Below the pieces are notes generated by a model. The model did not search any database and was not told the origin of the DNA. It saw nothing but the letters and a program-made list of their open reading frames with translations. The translations under genes and the position numbers were made by a program. A DNA stretch of 5,377 nt from Bradyrhizobium sp. (GTDB lineage Bacteria > Pseudomonadota > Alphaproteobacteria > Rhizobiales > Xanthobacteraceae): assembly GCA_028290165.1 (NCBI GenBank), contig JAQGKJ010000632.1:1-5377 (forward strand), in the 5' to 3' direction. Position 1 is the stretch's first letter; each line of letters begins with the position of its first letter. This document shows, piece after piece, positions 1 to 5,377 of the stretch.

Positions 1-1022
1 AGGCCGCCGAACGGTCCGTGCTCGGTGGTGAACGCATAGTCCTCGATCCTGCCGTTGTCGAAGGCGCCCTGCTCCGCCATCACCAATGGCGTATCGGAGG
101 ACGCACCGAAGCCGAAGATGCTGACGACGCCGGGCTTGATCTCCTGGGCGGCGCGGCGCGCGATGATCTTGTCCGGGCCGAAGGGGACGCCGGGAATCTT
201 CGACAGATCGAACGGTTGTCCGCCGAGATAAGCGACGTCATGCGCCACTTCCGTGGTCATCATCTGCTGCGGGTCGAGCACTACATGATCGACCAGCACG
301 CCCGGAATTCGCACCGCCTGGGCGCGGCGGGTTCCACGCGCCACCCGCTGCGAGACCTGCGCAATCACCAGCCCGCCGCAGGCCTTCGCCGCCAGCGCCA
401 GCGCCAGCGAAGAGGACAGCAATGCCTCGCTCTCGAACGACAGGTTTCCGGCATCGTCCGCTTCGCCAGCGCGGATGATCGCAACATCGATCTTCCAGGT
501 CGGATAGAACAGATGCGGCTTGCCGCGAAATTGAATTTTTTCGACCAGACTGTCGGTCGAGCGCGCGGTCAGCCGGCCGCCGGTCTGGTCCGGATCGATA
601 TAGCAGCCAAGTCCGATTTCGGTCATATAGCCCGGGCTGCGGCGCGCGACTTCGCGCAACCAATGCATGCTGGCGCCGATCGGCCAGCTATAGGCCTCGA
701 TCGCATTCTCCCGGATCAGCCGCATCAGTTCGGGGCGCTTGCCGGTCGCGGGATTAAGCGGATTGATATAGGAGCCCGACACGATCCTTTTCATCAAGCC
801 TTCGATTGCGACATGATCCATGCCGCGAATGCCGACGCCGTCGCCGGTACCGCAGGGAAAATAGAACGTCAGATCGCGCGGGCTGGCTTCACGCTGGAAT
901 CGCGCGGCCAGGCTCTTGAGCACCAGATCAGGCGTGATCCAGCCGATCACGCCGACGCTGGCAACGGTCTGGCCGTCCTTGATGGCTGCGACCGCGGTCT
1001 CGACAGAACAGAACTTGTTCAT
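1..1022 (-). CDS. Acyl-CoA:carboxylate CoA-transferase, family I, fused-subunit (acetate/propionate CoA-transferase type), C-terminus cut by window edge
   Basis: The enzyme is predicted to move CoA from a donor acyl-CoA to a free carboxylic acid in the cytoplasm through a glutamyl-CoA thioester. I read 340 residues with no stop before the left edge; relatives of the propionate CoA-transferase/YdiF type are about 520-530 residues, so about a third is missing. Family features seen are an N-terminal GQTVASVGVIGWITPDLVLKSL-like region (residues 17-38, alpha-subunit-like), the stretch EIGLGCYIDP (135-144), and DVAIIRAGEADDAGNLSFE (179-197), matching the family's 'aDe.GNis.e' segment. TTEHGPFGG (332-340) matches the TVESG-type active-site motif, making Glu334 (bases 21-23) the probable nucleophile. 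The start at 1022 is set by a GAGGGA site seven bases upstream. It lies 20 bases after the crotonase gene. Two nearby ATGs at 1027-1032 run straight into TGA in another frame. The acid substrate is unknown. Confidence 0.9.
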   Translation of the reverse strand, partial: MNKFCSVETAVAAIKDGQTVASVGVIGWITPDLVLKSLAARFQREASPRDLTFYFPCGTGDGVGIRGMDHVAIEGLMKRIVSGSYINPLNPATGKRPELMRLIRENAIEAYSWPIGASMHWLREVARRSPGYMTEIGLGCYIDPDQTGGRLTARSTDSLVEKIQFRGKPHLFYPTWKIDVAIIRAGEADDAGNLSFESEALLSSSLALALAAKACGGLVIAQVSQRVARGTRRAQAVRIPGVLVDHVVLDPQQMMTTEVAHDVAYLGGQPFDLSKIPGVPFGPDKIIARRAAQEIKPGVVSIFGFGASSDTPLVMAEQGAFDNGRIEDYAFTTEHGPFGG

Positions 1023-1029
1023 CACATCA

Positions 1030-1035
1030 TCCCTC
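1030..1035 (-). promoter_or_regulatory. Ribosome binding site of the CoA-transferase gene
   Basis: GAGGGA on the minus strand stands seven bases before the ATG at 1022. It lies in the 20-base gap after the crotonase stop codon and decides which of several nearby ATGs is the start. Confidence 0.7.
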
Positions 1036-1042
1036 GAACGAT

Positions 1043-1786
1043 TTAGACTTTCATGCCGAATTTTCGCAGCGTCGCCTTCGACGCGTCGTCCTGACAATTT
1101 TCGGCAAAGATCCGGTTGGCCAGCATGTCACTGGCTTCCGCGCTGCCGTTGATCAGCGGCGCAAAGAAGCGCTTGGTGCTGGCGACGGCGACACGCGGCA
1201 ATGCTGCGAGCCGGCCGGCCAGCGCGATGGCTTCGTTCTCGACGTCAGCCTGCGGCACCAGATAGTCGGCCAGCTTCAGTTGATGCGCCTCGGTTCCAGT
1301 GATCGGCTCGCTCGCCCATACCAGGCGGCGGGCCGCGACCGGTCCAATCCGCACGGTGAGCGATGCCAGCGCCCAGGGAGGCAGCCAGCCGTTCGGCACC
1401 TCCGGCATGTGCCAGCGACATTCCGGATGCGTGACAATCAGGTCGCAGCCGGCGGCGAGGCCGACGCCGCCGCCAAGCGCGAAGCCGCTGACCGCGGCGA
1501 TCACGGGCTTCTCCATGAAACCGATCGCGCGCACCACCCGCGCCGTCTCGGCCTCATGCGCGCACATCTGCGCGACGTTCATGGTGGCCAGTTCCTTCAA
1601 ATCGCTGCCGGCACAGAAGCCGGGGGCGGTCGCGGAAAGGACGATGGCGGCGACACCGTCATCGCGGTCGAGCTCGTCGAAGGAATCGCTGAACGCCTGC
1701 ATCAGTTCGGTGCCGAGCGCATTGCGCCGGTTTGAACGGTCGATGGTCAGGATGGCGACTTCACCTTGCTGCCTGCGATTTAACAT
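1043..1786 (-). CDS. Crotonase-superfamily protein (enoyl-CoA hydratase/isomerase family)
   Basis: A complete 247-residue protein, somewhat short but normal for the family, expected to act on an acyl-CoA thioester in the cytoplasm. The two oxyanion-hole segments are clear: FCAGSDLKEL (residues 57-66) and SGFALGGGVGLA (100-111), followed by GCDLIV (113-118). In rat mitochondrial enoyl-CoA hydratase the catalytic pair is Glu144 (in GGGCE) and Glu164 (in PE). Here the first position is Gly109 (GGGVG), while the second is kept as Glu129 (MPEV). One glutamate at the second position is the pattern of delta3,delta2-enoyl-CoA isomerase, so the protein may be an isomerase or another crotonase-fold enzyme and not a plain hydratase. 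The usual 'GTIPGAGG' stretch after Glu129 is replaced by NGWLPPWALASL (132-143). The start has a GAAAGG site seven bases upstream. It sits 33 bases after livF and 20 bases before the CoA-transferase. Family certain, reaction uncertain. Confidence 0.93.
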   Translation of the reverse strand: MLNRRQQGEVAILTIDRSNRRNALGTELMQAFSDSFDELDRDDGVAAIVLSATAPGFCAGSDLKELATMNVAQMCAHEAETARVVRAIGFMEKPVIAAVSGFALGGGVGLAAGCDLIVTHPECRWHMPEVPNGWLPPWALASLTVRIGPVAARRLVWASEPITGTEAHQLKLADYLVPQADVENEAIALAGRLAALPRVAVASTKRFFAPLINGSAEASDMLANRIFAENCQDDASKATLRKFGMKV

Positions 1787-1793
1787 GGGACGA

Positions 1794-1799
1794 CCTTTC
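1794..1799 (-). promoter_or_regulatory. Ribosome binding site of the crotonase gene
   Basis: GAAAGG on the minus strand stands seven bases before the ATG at 1786, inside the 33-base gap after livF. I see no convincing promoter or hairpin terminator in this gap, so the gene is probably read through from the transporter genes. Confidence 0.6.
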
Positions 1800-1819
1800 G
1801 CTTTCTATCTCTGCTGACG

Positions 1820-2548
1820 TCACGCATGGGCCGCCTCCGCGGGTGCTGCGCCGAAATACAATTGCTCGACGATCGGGGAGGATTTTAGCTGTTCCGGGGT
1901 GCCCGCCGCCGATATCGCGCCGGCGGCGAGCACATAGGCGCGGCCCGCAACATCGAGCGCCATCGCCGCGTTTTGCTCAGCGAGCAGGATCGTCATGCCC
2001 TCCCGCGCCAGTTTCGTGATGGTGAGCGATATCTCCTCGACAATCACCGGCGCGAGGCCAAGCGTCGGCTCATCGAGCAGCAGGCATTTCGGTTTCGCCA
2101 TCAATCCCCTGGCGATCGCCACCATCTGCTGTTCGCCGCCGGACAACGAGCCGGCGCGCTGGTTGCGGCGCTCGCCAAGCCTGGGAAACATCGCGAACAT
2201 CGCGTCGATGTCATGCTGGATATCGTTGCGATCGGGGCGGTGATAGGCGCCCATGGTCAGATTTTCGAGCACGGTGGATTGCGCGAAGACCTGGCGGCCC
2301 TCCGGCACTAATGCTATGCCGAGGCGAACACGCCTGGGCGTCGACAAGGATTCGATCTCGATGCCGTCGAGCCTGATCGACCCCGAGGTGGCGCGCTTCA
2401 ATCCGGCGATCAGCCGCATCGTGGTGGATTTGCCCGCCGCATTTGCGCCGATCAGTGCTGCCACCTCGCCTGCCGCAACCCGGAGGTCGACCGAACGCAA
2501 GACCTGATTCTTGGCGTAGTGCGCGTTTACGGATGAAAGCTCAAGCAT
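1820..2548 (-). CDS. livF: LivF-type ABC transporter ATP-binding protein (HAAT family)
   Basis: One of the two ATPases that power the importer, bound to the cytoplasmic face of the LivH/LivM permeases. It has 242 residues, normal for LivF. Motifs in order: Walker A GANAAGKST (34-42), Q-loop Gln86 in EGRQVF, ABC signature LSGGEQQ (135-141), Walker B CLLLDE (155-160, with catalytic Glu160), and LGLAP (163-167). At the H-loop position it has Gln192 (AEQN) in place of histidine, which is usual for LivF proteins. In Walker A, Ala37 replaces the common glycine of GANGAGK but still fits the general GxxxxGK[ST] rule. The ATG overlaps the end of livG by eight bases (2541-2548) and no strong ribosome binding site is seen, so translation is probably coupled to livG. 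The symbol marks the family; the substrate need not be an amino acid. Confidence 0.95.
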   Translation of the reverse strand: MLELSSVNAHYAKNQVLRSVDLRVAAGEVAALIGANAAGKSTTMRLIAGLKRATSGSIRLDGIEIESLSTPRRVRLGIALVPEGRQVFAQSTVLENLTMGAYHRPDRNDIQHDIDAMFAMFPRLGERRNQRAGSLSGGEQQMVAIARGLMAKPKCLLLDEPTLGLAPVIVEEISLTITKLAREGMTILLAEQNAAMALDVAGRAYVLAAGAISAAGTPEQLKSSPIVEQLYFGAAPAEAAHA

Positions 2549-3308
2549 GATGGCTTCGTCCCAGATAAGCTTTCACCACGCCGGGATCGGCCAGCACATC
2601 GTGCGGACGGCCGGCGGCGATCTTGCAGCCTTGTTGAAGTGCGATGGCCTGATCGGCGAACTTGGCGAGAAACGCCACCTTGTGATCGATGATGCACAGC
2701 GTCGTGCCATGCGCGCGGAGGTCGCGGAGAACGTTTTCCAGGTTCTGGATCTCGTCGTTGCCGAGCCCCGAGGCCGGCTCATCGAGCAGCAGCAACTCCG
2801 GCTCACACATCATCGCCATGGCGACGCCGAGCATCTTTTCCTCGCCATAGGACAATTCGGCCGCGGGTTTTGCCGACGACTGCTGCAGGCGGCACAGCAT
2901 CAGCGCCTTCTCCGCTCGCGCGCGCAAGGTGGCTTCGCGTTTGTGGGGTGACAAAAAGCTTCGCAACCGGCTGTGACCCTTCATCCGCGTGAAGGCGAGG
3001 AAACTCGCGATCATCACGTGCTCGAACACCGAAAGTTCGGAAAACAACTGCGGATTCTGGAAGGTCTTGATCACGCCCAGCGCAGCGATGACGTTGGGCC
3101 GCTCGCCCGCAATGTCCTGCCCCTTCCAGAACACGCGGCCACTGCTCGGCACCAACAACCCGGCGAGTAGGCTGAGCAGCGTGGTCTTACCGGATCCGTT
3201 CGGCCCGAAGATGCCGATGATCTCGCCTTTTTCGATCGAGAACGACACATCCGACACCGCGACCAGGCCGCCGAAACGCTTGGTGAGATTTTCGACCTTA
3301 AGCAGCAT
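2541..3308 (-). CDS. livG: LivG-type ABC transporter ATP-binding protein (HAAT family)
   Basis: The second ATPase of the importer, expected to pair with the LivF-type protein. It has 255 residues, normal for LivG. Motifs in order: Walker A GPNGSGKTT (35-43), Q-loop Gln84 (KTFQN), the LivG-type signature LSYGEEK (152-158), Walker B LLLLDE (172-177, with catalytic Glu177), and H-loop His209 (IDHK). The basic insert around residues 107-135, between Q-loop and signature, is usual for LivG. Two spots differ from the common form: LSYGEEKMLGVAMAMM where LSYGQQRxLEIARAL is typical, and SGLGNDE after Walker B where AGLNPxE is typical. All nucleotide-handling residues remain, so it should be active. 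The ATG overlaps the end of livM by eleven bases, and an AAGGGG site lies seven bases upstream within livM. The symbol is a family label. Confidence 0.95.
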   Translation of the reverse strand: MLLKVENLTKRFGGLVAVSDVSFSIEKGEIIGIFGPNGSGKTTLLSLLAGLLVPSSGRVFWKGQDIAGERPNVIAALGVIKTFQNPQLFSELSVFEHVMIASFLAFTRMKGHSRLRSFLSPHKREATLRARAEKALMLCRLQQSSAKPAAELSYGEEKMLGVAMAMMCEPELLLLDEPASGLGNDEIQNLENVLRDLRAHGTTLCIIDHKVAFLAKFADQAIALQQGCKIAAGRPHDVLADPGVVKAYLGRSHHA

Positions 3309-4245
3309 GGACCCGCCCCTTGAGCAGTCCGGCGGCGAGGGCGACGATGCCGCGCGGCATCAGCAGGATGACGAGGATCAGGATCATGCCGTAGACCGCA
3401 ACGCGCATTTCTGCGGGCAGCTCAATCAGATGCGGCAACGAGGTCAGCACCAGTGCGCCGACCACCGGCCCCAATATCGTCGAGACACCACCCAGCAGCA
3501 CCATGGCGATGGCGTCGAGCGATTGGGTTACCGCCAGATAGGCTGGCTCGATATAGCCGGTGTAGAAACCGTACAGCGCGCCGGCAAAGGCGGCGATCAC
3601 GTTCGAAATCGTGAATGCCAGCAATTTGTAGCGGAAGGTGTCGATCCCGAGCGTTTGCGCGAGGTCCTCGTTGAGGCGGATCGCGGAAAAATTCCGGCCG
3701 ATCCAGGAGCGCATCAGCAGCACCGAAAAGATCAGAATCGCGGTCAAGCAAACCAGAGTGAGGAAATACCACGGCACGGTTTGCTCGATCTTGACGACGC
3801 CACTTCCAGGCAGCCAGACCGTCGGCTTTTCCAGGACCAGCATGCCCAGCGTGCCATTGGTTACGCTGGTCCAGTTCAGCGCCACCAGCCGGCACAACTC
3901 GGCGAAGGCCAGCGTTACCACCGCGAAGTAGAATTCCTTGAGGCGAAACTTGAAACAGATCCAGCCGATCACGATCGAGACCACAATGACGGTGCCGACG
4001 GCCACCAGGAAGCCGAGCCAGAACGAAATTCCGAACCGCAGCATCGAAAGAAACGTGACGTAGCTGCCGATGCCGAAGGCCGCGGCATGAAACATCGTCA
4101 ATTGCCCAGCGCCGCCGAACACGATGTTGAATCCGATCGCAAGGATGCTCAGAACAAAGGTAAAGATCAGGACGGTCAGGACCACATCGCTGTGGACCAC
4201 GAGCGGCAGCAGGTAGAGCGGAATCAGGAACAGCAGCGTTTTCAC
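3298..4245 (-). CDS. livM: LivM-type ABC transporter permease (HAAT family), GTG start
   Basis: One of the two inner-membrane channel subunits of the importer. It has 315 residues and is strongly hydrophobic, with membrane segments roughly at 2-18, 21-44, 54-69, 76-97, 105-122, 158-178, 208-230, 242-270 and 283-306. The LivM hallmark is NIVFGGAGQLTMFHAAAFGIGSY (residues 40-62, written here only as a landmark: GGAGQLTMFHAAAFGIG). TNGTLGM (129-135) matches the usual 'TgG..G' loop, and the cytoplasmic loop AIRLNEDLAQTLGID (188-202) is the likely contact with the ATPases. The start codon is GTG at 4245, overlapping the livH stop as GTGA; a GGGAG site six bases upstream supports it. The protein starts directly with the first membrane segment, as expected for the family. 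It overlaps livG by eleven bases. Confidence 0.95.
   Translation of the reverse strand: MKTLLFLIPLYLLPLVVHSDVVLTVLIFTFVLSILAIGFNIVFGGAGQLTMFHAAAFGIGSYVTFLSMLRFGISFWLGFLVAVGTVIVVSIVIGWICFKFRLKEFYFAVVTLAFAELCRLVALNWTSVTNGTLGMLVLEKPTVWLPGSGVVKIEQTVPWYFLTLVCLTAILIFSVLLMRSWIGRNFSAIRLNEDLAQTLGIDTFRYKLLAFTISNVIAAFAGALYGFYTGYIEPAYLAVTQSLDAIAMVLLGGVSTILGPVVGALVLTSLPHLIELPAEMRVAVYGMILILVILLMPRGIVALAAGLLKGRVHAA
3316..3321 (-). promoter_or_regulatory. Ribosome binding site of livG, inside the end of livM
   Basis: AAGGGG on the minus strand stands seven bases before the livG ATG at 3308. It supports that start although the gene begins eleven bases before livM ends. Confidence 0.6.
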
Positions 4246-5102
4246 TTCTGGCTCCCGAACAGGCCGGCGGGCCGGAACAACAGGATCGCCACCAGAAACA
4301 CGAGGCCATAGGCATCGCGGAACGCCGATGGCAGATAGAGTGAGCCGACCGACTCGGTCACCCCGAGAATGACGCCGCCGGCGAGCGCGCCGAGCAGGTT
4401 GCCGACGCCGGCAAGGATTGCGGCCTCAACGCCTTTGAGGATGAACAGGCCGCCCAGCGACGGCTCCAGCGAAAACAGGCTGGCGTACAGCGCGCCCCCA
4501 AAACCGGCCAGCGCGCAGGAATAGACCACCACGCCGGTCTGCAGCAGTTTTGTGGGAACCCCCATCAGCATGGCGGCTTCCGGGTTTTGCGCGTAGGCGC
4601 GCGTGGCCCGGCCAAGCCATGCTCGCGATAGCCCAAGCCAGGTCAGCCCGATCACCGCCACCAGCAGCAGGAACGCCACTGCCTTCATGCGCGGCAGGGT
4701 GATGGCGCCAAGGCTCCATGATCCCGCGATCACGATATCCATGCTCTTGGGCGTGGTCGTGAACAACAGCAGCGCGCCGCTCTCCATCACCGAGATCAGG
4801 CCGATCGAGACCAGAAGGCCGTTGACGAGATTGTTTCGGGTAAATCGAAACAACGCCTGATCGGCGATCAGTCCGGCCACGGCGGCCAGCGCCACCGCGA
4901 GCACCACCGCGACCGGAAACGGCAACAGCGCCAGATCGGTAAAATACCAGGTCGCATAGGCGCCGATCATCATGAACTGACCGAGCGCGAAATTCACGAT
5001 ACCGGTAATGCCAAACGTCATCGTCACGCCGAGCGCGATAATTCCGTAGAGCGAGCCGAGGATGATGCCGTTGAGGATCTGCCCGACAACAACTTGCAGC
5101 AT
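4242..5102 (-). CDS. livH: LivH-type ABC transporter permease (HAAT family)
   Basis: The other inner-membrane channel subunit, partner of the LivM-type protein. It has 286 residues, close to the usual LivH length. The N-terminal hallmark GSLYGIIALGVTMTFGITGI (16-35) continues into VNFALGQFMMIGAY (36-49). Further family features are the cytoplasmic loop RATRAYAQNPEAAMLMGV (165-182), which contacts the ATPases, the glycine-rich ILAGVGNLLGALAGGVILG (229-247) and the C-terminal FRPAGLFG (276-283). Membrane segments lie roughly at 5-30, 34-56, 61-82, 93-115, 139-159, 187-211, 225-248 and 264-277. The frame stays open upstream to 5207, but that part is arginine-rich and overlaps the binding-protein gene, so I place the start at the ATG at 5102, where family homology begins. 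This is two bases after the binding-protein stop. No strong ribosome binding site is seen, which suggests coupling to the upstream gene. Confidence 0.94.
   Translation of the reverse strand: MLQVVVGQILNGIILGSLYGIIALGVTMTFGITGIVNFALGQFMMIGAYATWYFTDLALLPFPVAVVLAVALAAVAGLIADQALFRFTRNNLVNGLLVSIGLISVMESGALLLFTTTPKSMDIVIAGSWSLGAITLPRMKAVAFLLLVAVIGLTWLGLSRAWLGRATRAYAQNPEAAMLMGVPTKLLQTGVVVYSCALAGFGGALYASLFSLEPSLGGLFILKGVEAAILAGVGNLLGALAGGVILGVTESVGSLYLPSAFRDAYGLVFLVAILLFRPAGLFGSQK
4252..4256 (-). promoter_or_regulatory. Ribosome binding site deciding the GTG start of livM
   Basis: GGGAG on the minus strand, inside the last codons of livH, stands six bases before the GTG at 4245. With the GTGA stop/start overlap it supports this start and coupled translation of livH and livM. 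Confidence 0.6.
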
Positions 5103-5104
5103 GC

Positions 5105-5377
5105 TTATGGCTCGACGTGCACCACTTCCTTGGCGCCGCCCTTCTTCAAATGGACGATGTCGAAGTCGAACACCTGTTCGGCGTGGTCGTCGAAGGAGAT
5201 TTTCCACATGCCCTGATAGGTCATCGAAAGCAGCGCGGCGCGGATCTTTTCGACGTCATCGACGGTGCCGGCCTTCTGCATCGCGGCGACCAGCATGTAG
5301 ACGTGGTCATAGCAGGACGACGAGCACAGCGGCGCCTGATCGTAGGGGAAGTCACGCTTGTAGAAGGCCTTGTAGGC
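5105..5377 (-). CDS. HAAT-family periplasmic substrate-binding protein, C-terminal 90 residues only
   Basis: The visible part is the last 90 residues; the N-terminal part, including the signal peptide, lies beyond the right edge. Such proteins are usually about 370-420 residues, so roughly a quarter is seen. The pattern fits the C-terminal lobe of the type I periplasmic-binding fold (the LivK/Peripla_BP_6 kind): YDHVYMLVAAMQKAGTVD (23-40), DDVEKIRAALLSMTYQGMWKISFDDHAEQV (39-68) and a final beta strand FDIVHLKKG (71-79), ending HVEP. 'YDavyll..Ai.kAgt.d' followed by 'ir..l....y.G..g.i.fd..g....' is the recognisable family layout. It lies directly before livH (two-base gap), which supports its role as the transporter's binding protein. 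Two cysteines, Cys18 and Cys22 of this fragment (CSSSC), could form a periplasmic disulfide. The substrate-contacting residues are mostly outside the window, so the ligand cannot be judged. Confidence 0.88.
   Translation of the reverse strand, partial: AYKAFYKRDFPYDQAPLCSSSCYDHVYMLVAAMQKAGTVDDVEKIRAALLSMTYQGMWKISFDDHAEQVFDFDIVHLKKGGAKEVVHVEP

Noticed and set aside
391..409. Short tandem repeat of GCCAGC, three copies
   Set aside because: It encodes an ordinary Leu-Ala helix (LALALAA) in the CoA-transferase and is too short and too codon-driven to be a regulatory or mobile repeat.
18..1046. A 342-codon plus-strand open frame opposite the CoA-transferase gene
   Set aside because: The minus strand gives a clear CoA-transferase with family motifs and an active-site glutamate; the plus-strand product is Arg/His/Asp-rich with no recognisable domain.
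1787..1819. Possible terminator or promoter in the gap between livF and the crotonase gene
   Set aside because: Only 33 bases; I see no stable hairpin with a T-run and no convincing -35/-10 pair, only a ribosome binding site.
1968..1976. Missing H-loop histidine in the LivF-type ATPase (Gln192 in AEQN)
   Set aside because: LivF proteins normally carry this EQN form, so it is a family trait and not a defect.
2989..4311. A 440-codon open frame on the plus strand lying opposite livM and the start of livG
   Set aside because: It is antisense to clearly recognisable LivM and LivG, its product is a low-complexity mix rich in His, Gln, Arg and Asp without any family pattern, and such long antisense frames are common in G+C-rich genomes.
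3422..4315. A 297-codon minus-strand open frame overlapping livM in another frame
   Set aside because: It is a shifted-frame shadow of livM, with an Arg/Pro/Gly-rich product and no membrane segments or motifs.
5103..5207. A 35-residue N-terminal extension of LivH
   Set aside because: The extra residues are arginine-rich, overlap the binding-protein gene in another frame and do not resemble LivH; the ATG at 5102 starts exactly where family similarity begins.

Overview
The window is one block of seven genes, all on the minus strand, read from the right edge (position 5377) to the left edge (position 1). No gap between genes is longer than about 33 bases, so it is almost certainly the interior of a single operon. 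The promoter (beyond the right edge) and the terminator (beyond the left edge) are both outside. The G+C-rich sequence, the codon use and the protein style suggest an alphaproteobacterium of the Bradyrhizobium/Rhodopseudomonas kind. That assignment is an impression, because no rRNA or other marker gene is present.

Layout in the direction of transcription. (1) 5377-5105: the last 90 residues of a periplasmic substrate-binding protein of the branched-chain amino acid (HAAT/Liv) family. (2) 5102-4242: LivH-type permease. (3) 4245-3298: LivM-type permease with a GTG start. (4) 3308-2541: LivG-type ATPase. (5) 2548-1820: LivF-type ATPase. (6) 1786-1043: a crotonase-superfamily protein (enoyl-CoA hydratase/isomerase). 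(7) 1022-1: the first 340 residues of a fused-subunit family I CoA-transferase (acetate/propionate CoA-transferase type), cut by the window edge just after its probable catalytic glutamate.

How the genes may work together: genes 1-5 form a complete ABC importer, made of a binding protein, two permeases and two ATPases. Genes 6-7 act on acyl-CoA compounds. The simplest reading is that the importer brings in a carboxylic acid, the CoA-transferase loads it with CoA from another acyl-CoA, and the crotonase carries out a later isomerisation, hydration or related step. The substrate cannot be read from the sequence, and 'branched-chain amino acid' should be taken as a family name here. The transport genes are linked by 4-, 11- and 8-base overlaps or a 2-base gap. 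The two enzyme genes follow after 33- and 20-base gaps, each with its own clear ribosome binding site.

No RNA genes, mobile elements, CRISPR arrays, substantial repeats or regulatory genes were seen. I found no clear sign of an undescribed system. The points most worth a second look are the transporter/CoA-enzyme pairing and the crotonase, which lacks one of the two classical hydratase glutamates.
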